NCBI RefSeq assembly: GCF_946885955.1 | Contig: NZ_CAMPHI010000021.1 | Location: forward strand, 21,775-85,774 | Source: an uncultured Pseudomonas sp. | GTDB lineage: Bacteria > Pseudomonadota > Gammaproteobacteria > Pseudomonadales > Pseudomonadaceae | Direction: 5' to 3' | Length of the DNA stretch: 64,000 bases | Program-made: the position numbers and the translations under genes | Notes under the pieces: model-generated | The model's input: the letters and a program-made list of their open reading frames with translations, nothing else | Database searches by the model: none | What the model was told of the DNA's origin: nothing | Shown: positions 8,165 to 16,419 of the stretch, piece by piece | Numbering within the stretch: the first letter of the stretch is position 1 | Layout: every line of letters starts with the position of its first letter

Positions 8165-8823
8165 GCCAACGACCTGCAACCGGGCCGCTGGCGGGGAAGG
8201 GTGAGCAGGCAGGGCGATTGCGGGCGACCGGTACGGCGTCGAGCCCTCGTATTCATTGGCCACGCACCCTGTTGAGCAAGGGGGCTGTGCCGCTGCTGGC
8301 GGACCATCTGCAGTTCCACCGTCAGGCTGCCGAGGACGGTTTGCTGCATTGCCTGCTGCTCGATTGCTCGGGTTCGATGCTCAAACGCAGCAACCTGGCC
8401 CTGGCCAAGGGATTGTTGCTGCGCTGGACTGAGCAGATCTACCGGCAGCGCGGCGAGCTGGCGGTGATCGGCTTTGCTGGCAATCAGGCGCGGTTACTGC
8501 AGTGCCCGCAAAAGGCCGTGGCCTATAACGACAGCTGGATAGCCGCCATCGGCGGTGGCGGAGGCTCGCCAGCGGTCAGTGCGGTGCAACTGGCCGAGCA
8601 AACCCTGGCCAAAGTACGCAAGGCCGCGCCGGGCAAGAAAATCGGTCTGTGGCTACTTAGCGACGGACGCTTCAGCCAGCTGCCGGAGCGTCCGAGGCAT
8701 GCCGACTTCTGCGTGGTGGTGGATTTCGAGAACCAGCCCGTGCCGCTCGGTCGTGCCGCGCAGATTGCGCGGCTATGGGACGCCGAGCACGTGCGCGCGG
8801 GGGATTTGCTGGACCAGCAATAG
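8158..8823 (+). CDS. chlD: VWA domain of ChlD, read after a -1 frameshift
   Basis: This -1-frame segment adds 221 residues to the first 338 codons of the gene, giving a full-length ChlD-type medium subunit of about 559 residues. The MIDAS motif is DCSGSM (Asp about residue 407 of the fusion), inside the conserved LLHCLLLDCSGSMLKRSN block, and a typical VWA Rossmann pattern follows (LAVIGFAGN, LWLLSDG). The open frame extends back to a TTG at 8086, but no convincing ribosome-binding site precedes any internal start. Its first 24 codons there lie under the linker, so frameshifted synthesis is the better model. A separately started VWA protein remains possible. Confidence 0.82.
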   Translation, partial: ALSQRPATGPLAGKGEQAGRLRATGTASSPRIHWPRTLLSKGAVPLLADHLQFHRQAAEDGLLHCLLLDCSGSMLKRSNLALAKGLLLRWTEQIYRQRGELAVIGFAGNQARLLQCPQKAVAYNDSWIAAIGGGGGSPAVSAVQLAEQTLAKVRKAAPGKKIGLWLLSDGRFSQLPERPRHADFCVVVDFENQPVPLGRAAQIARLWDAEHVRAGDLLDQQ

Positions 8824-8839
8824 CGGCGCGAGATCGTCC

Positions 8840-8940
8840 CCACGCTCCTGCGTGGTGATGCAGCTTTCGACGCTCCAGCGTCGACCGCCGGTTGGTGACG
8901 CAGAGCGTCACGGGCTTGCTCCCACGCTGGAGCGTGGGAG
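8840..8940. repeat. Four consecutive short palindromes between convergent genes
   Basis: Four perfect inverted repeats lie in a row: CCACGC/GCGTGG (8840-8855), TCGACGCT/AGCGTCGA (8867-8884), GTGACGC/GCGTCAC (8895-8911) and CTCCCACGCT/AGCGTGGGAG (8919-8940). They resemble the GC-rich palindromic repeats scattered in Pseudomonas genomes. They sit between chlD and the convergent SMP-30-like gene and could act as a bidirectional terminator or mRNA stabiliser. Confidence 0.8.
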
Positions 8941-8967
8941 CCATCATCTTTTTATGCGAATCTGCGC

Positions 8968-10029
8968 CTAGCGAATCTTCAATTTGCCGATACGGTCGTT
9001 GTCCAGGCTGCCGAGGTACAGGTAATCGCCCACCGGCTTGGCCGAGGTGACCATGCGCAGGTGTTCGCCGCTGCTGTCTTGCAGGCTCTGGGTGATCTGG
9101 CCCTGCTCGTTGAGGGCGATGACGAAGCCATAGGCGACGGCCTTGGGCCAGAAAGCGCGGGGCAGTTTGGCCATTTGCGCTTTCAGCCAGGGCGAGCGGT
9201 GCAGCTTGTCGATATCGGCTTTGCGCGGCGTCGGCAGGGCGACCCAGAAGGTGCCGTTGCGGTCGCCTTGCAGGTTGTCCGGCAGGCCCGGCAGGTTGTC
9301 GATAAAGATGTCGTGAGTGCCGGCCTTTTCACCTTTCAGCCAGTAGCGCGCGATGCGGTAGCGGTAGGTCTCATTGACCAGCACGAAGTCCTCGGCCGCC
9401 GACAGCGCCACGCCATTGGCGAAGTACAGATCCTTGAGCAGCACCTTGGTTTCCTTGGTCGCCGGGTTGTAGCTGAGCAGGCGGCCGTGGGGGCGGGCCT
9501 CAAGCAGATCGAGCAAATAGTCCGGCTGCTCGAAGCGCGAGGAGGCGTCGCTGAAATAGATGGTGCCGTCGCTGGCGATATCCAGGTCGTCGGTGAACTT
9601 GAACGGCAGGCCCTCGGCCTCGGTCGTCAGCACCTCGATCTGCCCCTGCGCGTCGATCCTCAGCAACCCTCTGTAGGCGTCGGCGACGATCAGCGCGCCG
9701 TTGGCGTCGAAATCCATACCCAGCGGCCGACCTTGGGTGTCGGCGAAAGGCTCGACCTTGCCATCGGCGTCGATACGCACGATGCGCCCGTCATGCAGGC
9801 CGGCATAGACCCGGCCCTGACCGTCCATCGCGGTATCTTCCGGGCCATGCAGCTGGCCACGGGCGAGCAGCTCGGCATCCTTCAGGCGCTCGTTGACTTG
9901 CAGGGGACCAACCAGCGGCGGGCCTTCGGGTGCGTCCCATGCCAGCGGGTCGATTGGGCTGGGGGTGATTAGCAAATAGGCCGCCAGCGCCACGACCAGT
10001 ACCAGCACGAGGCCGAGTAGTTTCTTCAT
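8968..10029 (-). CDS. SMP-30/strictosidine-synthase-like six-bladed propeller protein
   Basis: Protein of 353 residues with a hydrophobic N-terminal anchor or signal (about residues 3-22), so it probably faces the periplasm. The rest reads as repeated propeller blades with GPEDTAMDGQGRVYAG, GRPLGMDFDANGALIVAD and TDDLDIASDGTIYFSDA. These match the strictosidine synthase/APMAP/SMP-30 lactonase group. Metal-dependent lactonase or arylesterase activity is possible but the substrate is unknown. It stands alone on the minus strand, convergent with the cobalamin operon and divergent from the DapA-family gene. Confidence 0.8.
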   Translation of the reverse strand: MKKLLGLVLVLVVALAAYLLITPSPIDPLAWDAPEGPPLVGPLQVNERLKDAELLARGQLHGPEDTAMDGQGRVYAGLHDGRIVRIDADGKVEPFADTQGRPLGMDFDANGALIVADAYRGLLRIDAQGQIEVLTTEAEGLPFKFTDDLDIASDGTIYFSDASSRFEQPDYLLDLLEARPHGRLLSYNPATKETKVLLKDLYFANGVALSAAEDFVLVNETYRYRIARYWLKGEKAGTHDIFIDNLPGLPDNLQGDRNGTFWVALPTPRKADIDKLHRSPWLKAQMAKLPRAFWPKAVAYGFVIALNEQGQITQSLQDSSGEHLRMVTSAKPVGDYLYLGSLDNDRIGKLKIR

Positions 10030-10351
10030 ATCCTTGATTCCCTGAAAGTGCGGCTCCGGTCCGAAGCCTTGAACGAGCCGGCCTTTTTAGCAGGCGCGGA
10101 CGGTCAGCACCAGAATTGCGGGTCTGCCGAATGCTATTAAATTCGCGCGATGCGGCAAGCCTGGTAGCAACGCATCGCCGCCATTGACAGCAACGCATCC
10201 GATTCAGCAGTATCCAGCCTCAATCGCTTGCACCGAGCTCGACGATGCCCGTTATCGCCATCGCCTCTGTTTACGTTCTGGACCTCCGTGTCCGGGCGCG
10301 GGCGTTCGCCGCGGGTAAATCGAAGAAACAGTCGCTCATTTGACCGGGGCG

Positions 10352-10386
10352 CGCTGTCCCGTCAGATGGGTTGACGGGATACAGCG
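10352..10386 (+). other. Stem-loop in the long leader before the DapA-family gene
   Basis: The 444-base gap 10030-10473 holds no gene. It contains an imperfect inverted repeat (CGCTGTCCCGTCA against TGACGGGATACAGCG) about 90 bases before the start codon. It also contains two copies of AGCAACGCATC 26 bases apart near 10167-10203. A strong ribosome-binding site AAGGAG lies at 10461-10466. No promoter can be assigned with confidence. The stem-loop could be a leader terminator or a protein site. Confidence 0.4.
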
Positions 10387-10473
10387 GGCGCGAAGGTCGA
10401 AACCTTTCCAGCAGCACCACTCCCAGCAGCCTTTTTGACGGCGACTTTTACGGTCACCTCAAGGAGATTTGCC

Positions 10474-11349
10474 ATGTCTGTGTTTTCTGGAATCTGGGTT
10501 CCGCTGGTTACGCCGTTCAATGCCGGCGCTATCGACTTCGCCGCACTACGGCGCCTCGCCACCCACCTGCTCGACGCCGGTGTGGTCGGGCTGGTGGTGT
10601 GCGGTTCGACCGGCGAGGCGGCGGCGCTGAGCAAGGCTGAACAGCTCGCCCTGCTCGATGCGCTGCTCGAGGTGGTGCCCGGCGAGCGGCTGGTGATGGG
10701 CCTGGCCGGCTGCAATCTGACCGAGGTGCTGGCCATGCAGCGCGAGGTGCAGCGCCGGCCCATCGCCGGTTTGCTGGTGCCGGCGCCGTACTATATCCGG
10801 CCGTCCCAGGCGGGCTTGCTGGCCTGGTTCGCCGCCATCGCCGATGCCGCCGAAGTACCGCTGATCCTTTATGACATTCCCTACCGCACCGGTTCGCGTA
10901 TCGAACTGGCGACCTTGCGCGAGATCGCCCGGCACCCGCGGGTGGTGGCGATCAAGGATTGCGGCGGCAATCCTGAAACCACCCAGGCGCTGATCGCCGA
11001 CGGCGTGCTCGATGTACTCGCCGGCGAGGACGCGCAAGTGTTCAGCACCCTGTGCCTGGGCGGCAGTGGCGCGATCGCCGCTTCGGCGCACTGTCAGCCG
11101 CAGCAGTTCGTGCGCCTGGCCGAGTGCGTCGCAGCCGGCGATATCGCCACCGCGCGGTCGATCTTCCAGCGTCTGTTGCCGCTGATCCAGCTGTCGTTTG
11201 CCGAAGCCAATCCGGCGCCGGTGAAGAGCCTGCTGGCGCTGCAGGGGCTGATCGGCGACGAGTTGCGTGCGCCGATGCAGGGTAGTTCCGCCGAACTGAT
11301 CCTGCGCTTGCGCGAGGCCCTGGCCGTCGACCACGGGGCTTGGGCGTGA
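10474..11349 (+). CDS. DapA/NanA-family aldolase (dihydrodipicolinate synthase-like)
   Basis: TIM-barrel lyase of 291 residues. The family motifs are visible: GSTGEAAALS (residues about 44-53), the catalytic Tyr in LYDIPYRTG (near 133-141) and the Schiff-base Lys in VAIKDCGGN (near 160). DapA condenses pyruvate with aspartate semialdehyde in lysine synthesis; relatives act on other aldehydes or 2-keto acids. ATG 10474 has AAGGAG 7 bases upstream. The gene stands alone and not beside the usual dapA partners (bamC, purC), so it may be a paralogue rather than the lysine-pathway enzyme. The symbol is left empty for that reason. Confidence 0.85.
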   Translation: MSVFSGIWVPLVTPFNAGAIDFAALRRLATHLLDAGVVGLVVCGSTGEAAALSKAEQLALLDALLEVVPGERLVMGLAGCNLTEVLAMQREVQRRPIAGLLVPAPYYIRPSQAGLLAWFAAIADAAEVPLILYDIPYRTGSRIELATLREIARHPRVVAIKDCGGNPETTQALIADGVLDVLAGEDAQVFSTLCLGGSGAIAASAHCQPQQFVRLAECVAAGDIATARSIFQRLLPLIQLSFAEANPAPVKSLLALQGLIGDELRAPMQGSSAELILRLREALAVDHGAWA

Positions 11350-11413
11350 CGCCAAGCGGGTAGCGGAGCCGCTCGCGTTATATACTGCGCGGCATTCTTG
11401 ATGGGAGAGCCGC

Positions 11414-12547
11414 GTGGCTATAGATATTCACTGGATCGTCGACGACGCCAGCCTGGCGCAACATTGCGCGAGCTGGCGCAATTTGCCCTTTGTCGCGCTC
11501 GATACCGAGTTCATGCGGGTCGACACCTTCTACCCGATTGCCGGCCTGTTGCAGGTCAGCGAGGGCGAGCGGGCCTATTTGATCGATCCGCTGTCGATCG
11601 GCGACTGGTCGCCTTTCGCCGGGCTGCTGCAAGACCCGGCCGTGGTCAAGGTGCTGCATGCCTGCAGCGAGGATCTGGAAGTCTTCCTGCGCCTCACCGG
11701 CAGCCTGCCGGCCCCGCTGTTCGACACCCAGCTGGCTGCCGGCTATCTCAATCTCGGCTTCTCCATGGGCTATTCGCGCTTGGTGCAGGCGGTGCTGGAT
11801 ATCGAGCTGCCGAAGGGCGAAACCCGGTCCGATTGGCTGCAGCGACCGTTGTCCGCAACCCAGGTCAGCTATGCGGCGGAAGATGTGCTGCACCTGGCGG
11901 AGGTCTACGGTCGGCTACAAAGCCAGTTGTCCGCCGACAAATACGCCTGGGTATTGGAAGACGGCGCCGAGCTGGTCGCCAATCTGGGCCGCGAAGTCGC
12001 CCCGGAGCTGGCCTACCGCGAGGCCAAGCTGGCCTGGAAGCTCTCGCCCCAGCAACTGGCGGTACTGCGCGAACTCTGTGCCTGGCGCGAACGCGAAGCC
12101 CGGGCGCGCAACCAGCCGCGCAACCGGGTGGTCCGCGAGCATTCGCTGTGGCCCTTGGCGCGCACCCAGCCGGACAACCTGGTGGCGTTGGCGCGGGTCG
12201 AGGATATGCACCCGAAGACCGTGCGTCAGGATGGCGAAACCTTGTTACGCCTGATCAAACAGGCCGCGGCGACGCCGCAGGAAGAGTGGCCGCAAGCGCT
12301 GCCCGAGCCCCTGCCGATCGAAGCGTCGGCGCTGTTGAAGAAGCTGCGGGCGATCGGCCAGCGCGAAGGCGAGCGGTTGAACATCGCCCCTGAGCTGATG
12401 CTGCGTAAGAAAACCCTCGAAGCCTTGCTGAAAACCGGCTATCCCAACGGCCCTTACCAGTTGCCGGATTCCCTGCGCGGCTGGCGACGCGAGTTGATGG
12501 GCCAGGCCCTGCTCGATTGCCTGGCCGCCGAAGGAGAACCCCTGTGA
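11414..12547 (+). CDS. rnd: Ribonuclease D
   Basis: DEDDy 3'-5' exoribonuclease of 377 residues that trims tRNA and small RNA 3' ends. The Exo I motif is LDTEF (Asp30, Glu32), Exo II lies in [10 protein letters not shown], and Exo III contains YAAEDVLHL. An HRDC domain follows from about residue 215 and a second C-terminal helical domain completes the E. coli-like layout. The start is GTG 11414 after GGGAGAG. The 3' end overlaps ycgL by GTGA, and this rnd-ycgL pair is conserved in Pseudomonas. Confidence 0.95.
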   Translation: MAIDIHWIVDDASLAQHCASWRNLPFVALDTEFMRVDTFYPIAGLLQVSEGERAYLIDPLSIGDWSPFAGLLQDPAVVKVLHACSEDLEVFLRLTGSLPAPLFDTQLAAGYLNLGFSMGYSRLVQAVLDIELPKGETRSDWLQRPLSATQVSYAAEDVLHLAEVYGRLQSQLSADKYAWVLEDGAELVANLGREVAPELAYREAKLAWKLSPQQLAVLRELCAWREREARARNQPRNRVVREHSLWPLARTQPDNLVALARVEDMHPKTVRQDGETLLRLIKQAAATPQEEWPQALPEPLPIEASALLKKLRAIGQREGERLNIAPELMLRKKTLEALLKTGYPNGPYQLPDSLRGWRRELMGQALLDCLAAEGEPL

Positions 12548-12837
12548 AACGCATTTGCTCGATCTATAAAAGCCGGCGCAAGAACGAAATGTACCTCTAT
12601 GTGCTGAAAAGCGACGACTTGAGCCGGGTGCCGGAACCGTTGCTGGCCGCGTTCGGCCCGCCGGAGCTGGCCTTCAGCATGGTCCTGACGCCGGAACGCG
12701 CGCTGGCTCGCGAGGATATCCAGGTGGTACTGGAGAATCTCGACAAGCAGGGTTACCACCTGCAGATGCCGCCGCCGGAAGACGATTACATCGAGCACCT
12801 GCCGGAAGAGTTGCTACGGCGCAACGACCCGGTATAG
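12544..12837 (+). CDS. ycgL: YcgL domain-containing protein
   Basis: Conserved gammaproteobacterial protein of 97 residues (UPF0745). It begins [20 protein letters not shown] and has the family's central [25 protein letters not shown] segment. It starts at GTG 12544, overlapping the rnd stop, so it is translationally coupled. The molecular role is unknown. The constant link to rnd suggests a connection with RNA turnover, which is inference. Confidence 0.92.
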   Translation: MKRICSIYKSRRKNEMYLYVLKSDDLSRVPEPLLAAFGPPELAFSMVLTPERALAREDIQVVLENLDKQGYHLQMPPPEDDYIEHLPEELLRRNDPV

Positions 12838-12842
12838 CCGCC

Positions 12843-13775
12843 ATGCGTCTATTGATCGCCGAAACCGCGCAGCGCACTTATTCCGACTTGCTGCGTGAGG
12901 CGGCGCCGCAGCTGGAGGTTGTGGCCAGCGCCGATGCCCTTGACCTGGCCCGGCATGCCGGCAGTTGCCCGCTGTGGCTGGGCCAGCCGGATCTGCTCGC
13001 TGCGTTGCTGCGTCAGGGACACAAGCCGCAGTGGCTGCAATCGACCTGGGCCGGGGTGACGCCCCTGCTGGCCGCGGACCTGCCTAAAGATTATGTCCTG
13101 ACCCGCGCCGTCGGCATTTTTGGCCAGGTGATGGCCGAATATGTGCTCTGCCATTTGCTGGCTCACCAACGGCAGTTGTTCGCCGCGCTCGCCGACCAGG
13201 TGGCGCAGCATTGGCATAACCGCATGCCGCAAAGTCTGGCGGGGCGCCGGGTGTTGATCGTCGGCACGGGCGATATCGGCCTGAGCGTGGCGCAGTTTCT
13301 CGCGCCCTTCGGCGTCGAGTTGCTCGGCGTGGCCAGCACCGCACGGGCGCTGGCGCCGTTCGAGGAAGTGGCCGGGCTTGCGCAGCTACCGCGGTTGGCC
13401 GCCGAGGCCGATTACCTGATCAATCTGCTGCCGGACACCCCGGCCACCCGCGACCTGTATGACGCGGCCTTGTTCGCCGTACTCAAGCCCAGTGCGCTGT
13501 TTATCAATGCCGGGCGCGGCGTGGCGGTGGTCGATGCCGATCTGGTGCGGGCGCTCGAGCAGCGGCAGCTGGCCGGCGCGGTGATCGATGTTTGCCGCGA
13601 GGAGCCGTTGCCGGCCGAGCATCCATTCTGGAACACGCCACGCCTGCTGCTGACCGGGCACAGCTCGGCACCGACCGACCCGCGCTTGCTGGTGAAGTTG
13701 TTTATCGACAATCTGGCCAGTTGGCGCCGCGGTTCGGCGCTTAACGGATGTGTGGATTTCGATCGCGGTTATTGA
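12843..13775 (+). CDS. D-isomer-specific 2-hydroxyacid dehydrogenase
   Basis: NAD(P)-dependent oxidoreductase of 310 residues. The nucleotide fold has GTGDIGLSVAQFL (near residue 140), followed by the family's NLLPDTPATRDL, NAGRGVAVVD (Arg substrate clamp) and DVCREEPLP (catalytic Glu). A terminal GHSSAP holds the acid/base His. The divergent N-terminal half resembles the GhrA-type glyoxylate/hydroxypyruvate reductase group. ATG 12843 lies 5 bp after ycgL. The exact substrate cannot be set from sequence. Confidence 0.9.
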   Translation: MRLLIAETAQRTYSDLLREAAPQLEVVASADALDLARHAGSCPLWLGQPDLLAALLRQGHKPQWLQSTWAGVTPLLAADLPKDYVLTRAVGIFGQVMAEYVLCHLLAHQRQLFAALADQVAQHWHNRMPQSLAGRRVLIVGTGDIGLSVAQFLAPFGVELLGVASTARALAPFEEVAGLAQLPRLAAEADYLINLLPDTPATRDLYDAALFAVLKPSALFINAGRGVAVVDADLVRALEQRQLAGAVIDVCREEPLPAEHPFWNTPRLLLTGHSSAPTDPRLLVKLFIDNLASWRRGSALNGCVDFDRGY

Positions 13776-13790
13776 GGCCCGTAGCCCGGA

Positions 13791-13920
13791 TGAAATCCGG
13801 GAATTGTTGCAGCCGAACAATTGCTCCTCTGGCTGCATCCGGACTGCGGAGGTTGTGTGGATGACGCCTTTTCATCCGTCATCGCAGTTGGTGGATGGGT
13901 GAAGCGTCATCCACCCTACG
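13791..13920. repeat. Intergenic repeat, copy 1 (GTGGATGACGC ... GCGTCATCCAC)
   Basis: The 282-base gap 13776-14057 is dominated by repeat DNA. GTAGCCCGGATGAAATCCGGG at 13791-13811 is an imperfect hairpin. A second unit at about 13855-13920 starts GTGGATGACGCC and ends GCGTCATCCACCCTACG. The same two modules recur in another order at 32629-32731, with near identity over the shared stretch CGCAGTTGGTGGATGGGTGA. No gene is seen here. Confidence 0.85.
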
Positions 13921-14057
13921 AAATCTGGCCTTGCACATGAACATTGGGGCTGCGGACGGTATCCCAGTAAGGGGCGCCACTCGGCTCGTCGTCCTTGGCC
14001 GCGGTTGGTGCTCGCGCTAGACTGCCGGCCTTTTCGCCAATCAGCGTAGTGCGCATC

Positions 14058-14507
14058 ATGGCCGCCAAAGTCGAACCCTTCTGGAAACGCAAAACCCTCG
14101 CCCAGCTCGATCAGGCGGAATGGGAGTCGCTGTGTGATGGCTGCGGTCTGTGCTGCCTGCAAAAGCTCGAAGACGAGGACGACGGCAGCGTTTACTACAC
14201 CCGTATCGCCTGCAAATTGCTCGATCTGAAAAGCTGTCGCTGCACCGATTATGCGAACCGTACCCGGTTCGTCCCCGACTGTATCCAGCTCACCCCGGCC
14301 CAGGCCGATCAGTTCCAGTGGCTGCCGCCGACCTGTGGCTATCGTCTGGTCAGCGAGGGCAAGGATCTACCCTTGTGGCACCACCTGGTATGCGGCGATC
14401 CCGAGGCGGTGCATGTCGAGCGGATATCCCAGTCCGGGCGCATGCTCAGCGAGAACAGCGTGGCCGAGGACGACTGGGAAGATTATCTGATCTTCCGCGC
14501 CGGCTGA
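14058..14507 (+). CDS. ycgN: YcgN family cysteine-cluster protein (UPF0260)
   Basis: Protein of 149 residues belonging to the YkgJ/YcgN zinc- or iron-binding family. The cysteine motifs are [11 protein letters not shown] (about residues 26-36), [14 protein letters not shown] (52-65), FVPDCI (near 71-76) and PTCGY. ATG 14058 begins the conserved [17 protein letters not shown] start. The position just after the rnd-ycgL group is conserved in Pseudomonas. The function is unknown beyond likely metal binding. Confidence 0.9.
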   Translation: MAAKVEPFWKRKTLAQLDQAEWESLCDGCGLCCLQKLEDEDDGSVYYTRIACKLLDLKSCRCTDYANRTRFVPDCIQLTPAQADQFQWLPPTCGYRLVSEGKDLPLWHHLVCGDPEAVHVERISQSGRMLSENSVAEDDWEDYLIFRAG

Positions 14508-14621
14508 TCGATCCCTGGTTTGAGACCGCGCCGGGTCTTGGCCGATTGCTTGGCACTGATATTGAATTGCTCGCCCGGTCCAGAGTCTATGCTGGGTCTT
14601 TCCTGTTCTGGAGTTGTCTGC

Positions 14622-15836
14622 ATGTCGATTTCTCGCGTGTTGTTATCCACCGTGCTGTTGGGTCTGAGCAGTCCGCTATGGGCGGCGGAGAAAGTCGACC
14701 TGGACTATCACGTGAAGTTTTTGCCGAGCAGCGGTCAGGCCGAAGTCAGCCTGACGCTGGAGGATGGCGAGCGGGTCCGCGGCCTGAGTTTCAATTTGGG
14801 CGACGAGCAGGCCTACAGCGACTTCAAGGCAGATGGTCAGTGGACTGAGGACGGGGTATGGACGCCGAGCAAAGGGAAGGCCACGCTCAGCTACCGGGTG
14901 CGTGTCGATCACCAGCGCAAGAAGGGCGACTACGACGCCCATATGACCGAGAACTGGGTGCTGATGCGCGGTGACGATCTGGTGCCCAGCGCGGCGCTGC
15001 GCCAGCAGAAGAAAACCGAGTTGGTATCGCGGGTGACCTTCGAATTACCCAAAGGCTGGACAAGCGTGCAAACCGGCTGGCCGCGGATCGGCAAGAATCA
15101 ATTCCGTATTGATGCGCCCGAGCGCAAGTTCGATCGCCCGACCGGCTGGATAATCGCCGGCAAGCTCGGCACTCGCCATGCCAAACTCGGCGACACCGAC
15201 GTCATCATCGCCGCTCCGATCGGCGAAGGCATGCGCCGTATGGATATTCTGACCCTGCTGACATTCGTCTGGCCCGAGACCCAGGCCGTATTCCCGCGCG
15301 ACCCGAAAAAACTGTTGATCGTCGGCGCCGGCAATCCGATGTGGCGCGGTGGCCTGTCCGCGGGCAATTCCTATTACATGCACGCCGACCGCCCGCTGGT
15401 TAGCGAGAACGGCACCAGCTCGTTGGTGCATGAATTGGTTCACCTGTTCAGCGGTATCCAGGCGCGCGATCGCAGTGACTGGATCACCGAAGGCCTGGCC
15501 GAGTACTACGCCATCGAACTGGTGCGCCGCGCCGGTGGCATGAGTGAGGACCGTTATCAGAAGGTGCGCGAGCATCTGATCGCCTGGAGCAAGCCGGTGA
15601 AAAGCCTGCGCACCGATCACTCCACTGGGCCGGTCACCGCGCGTGCGGTCTTGCTGCTGCAGGAGCTGGACCGGGAAATCCGCCAGGCGACCAAGGATAC
15701 CCAGGAGCGCTCGCTGGACGACGTCACCCGCGGGCTGATGCGCCTGGACAAAGCCACCACCAAGGACCTGATCGAGATCTGCGAGAACATCATGGGCAAG
15801 CCATCCAAGACGCTCAACAGCGCGCTACTGGACTGA
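14622..15836 (+). CDS. Secreted M1/M61-like metalloprotease-like protein
   Basis: Protein of 404 residues with a signal peptide (residues 1-21, cleavage near LWAAE). The N-terminal half looks like a beta-rich domain and the C-terminal half is helical. A gluzincin-type zinc site is visible: HELVH (residues 270-274) followed by ITEGLAEYYA, where Glu290 would be the third ligand. The gap between the second His and this Glu is 15 residues, shorter than the 18 usual in M1 peptidases, so the family assignment is loose (closest to M61/M1-like clan MA). ATG 14622 gives a clean signal peptide. The role is probably periplasmic peptidase. Confidence 0.72.
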   Translation: MSISRVLLSTVLLGLSSPLWAAEKVDLDYHVKFLPSSGQAEVSLTLEDGERVRGLSFNLGDEQAYSDFKADGQWTEDGVWTPSKGKATLSYRVRVDHQRKKGDYDAHMTENWVLMRGDDLVPSAALRQQKKTELVSRVTFELPKGWTSVQTGWPRIGKNQFRIDAPERKFDRPTGWIIAGKLGTRHAKLGDTDVIIAAPIGEGMRRMDILTLLTFVWPETQAVFPRDPKKLLIVGAGNPMWRGGLSAGNSYYMHADRPLVSENGTSSLVHELVHLFSGIQARDRSDWITEGLAEYYAIELVRRAGGMSEDRYQKVREHLIAWSKPVKSLRTDHSTGPVTARAVLLLQELDREIRQATKDTQERSLDDVTRGLMRLDKATTKDLIEICENIMGKPSKTLNSALLD

Positions 15837-15863
15837 TCGCGAGTTGTTCGGATACCGGCCCGG

Positions 15864-16334
15864 TTATTTGAATTTCGGTCCTGACTTGGTGTTGTTGCCC
15901 TTGGCCAGGCGGTCGTAGAGCACCACATTGACCGTGGCCGCGAGGTTCATGCAGCCCTGGGTCGGTATGTAGATCACATCCTCGCACCAGGCGCGAATGC
16001 TGGCGTCCAGCGAGCCGTCTTCCGGGCCGAAGATATACAGGGCGCGGTCCGGGTGAGTGTATTCCGGCAGCGCGCGGGCACCTTCCACCAACTCTACGGC
16101 GACCGGCGTGCAGCCCAGCGGCAGGATCGCTTGCAAGTCCTCGACGCCGATCAGCGGAATATCCATATAGACGCGCTTGGTGTCGGTGACGAAGTCGCGG
16201 GCGCGCTCGTAGCGCTTGCCGGTGTAAAACACCGAATTGACCCCATAACAACCCGCGGCACGCATCACCGCGCCGACGTTTTCCGGGGACTTGGGGTTGA
16301 ATAAGCCGATGCAGCTGTATCTTTTATTCGCCAC
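15864..16334 (-). CDS. TrmH-family SPOUT RNA methyltransferase
   Basis: Protein of 156 residues, a minimal SPOUT methyltransferase without an extra RNA-binding domain. Motif 1 is NPKSPENVGAVMRAAGCYG near residues 13-31. The knot region has ALYIFGPEDGSLDASI (motif 2) and IPTQGCMNLAATVNVVLYD (motif 3), which form the SAM pocket. It would 2'-O-methylate a tRNA or rRNA ribose. It is shorter than TrmH and resembles the TrmL/LasT-like group, but the target base cannot be set. Convergent with the metalloprotease-like gene. Confidence 0.88.
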   Translation of the reverse strand: MANKRYSCIGLFNPKSPENVGAVMRAAGCYGVNSVFYTGKRYERARDFVTDTKRVYMDIPLIGVEDLQAILPLGCTPVAVELVEGARALPEYTHPDRALYIFGPEDGSLDASIRAWCEDVIYIPTQGCMNLAATVNVVLYDRLAKGNNTKSGPKFK

Positions 16335-16419
16335 GGAACGACGCGCCTATTGGAAAAGTACGCGATTGTACAGGGCGGTGCTTTGGCTGGGGGCATGAGC
16401 GCGATGTGCTGGGGAGGCG

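Noticed and set aside
11398..12393. 331-codon plus-strand frame within rnd
   Set aside because: Shadow in another frame; rnd has all DEDD and HRDC motifs in its own frame.
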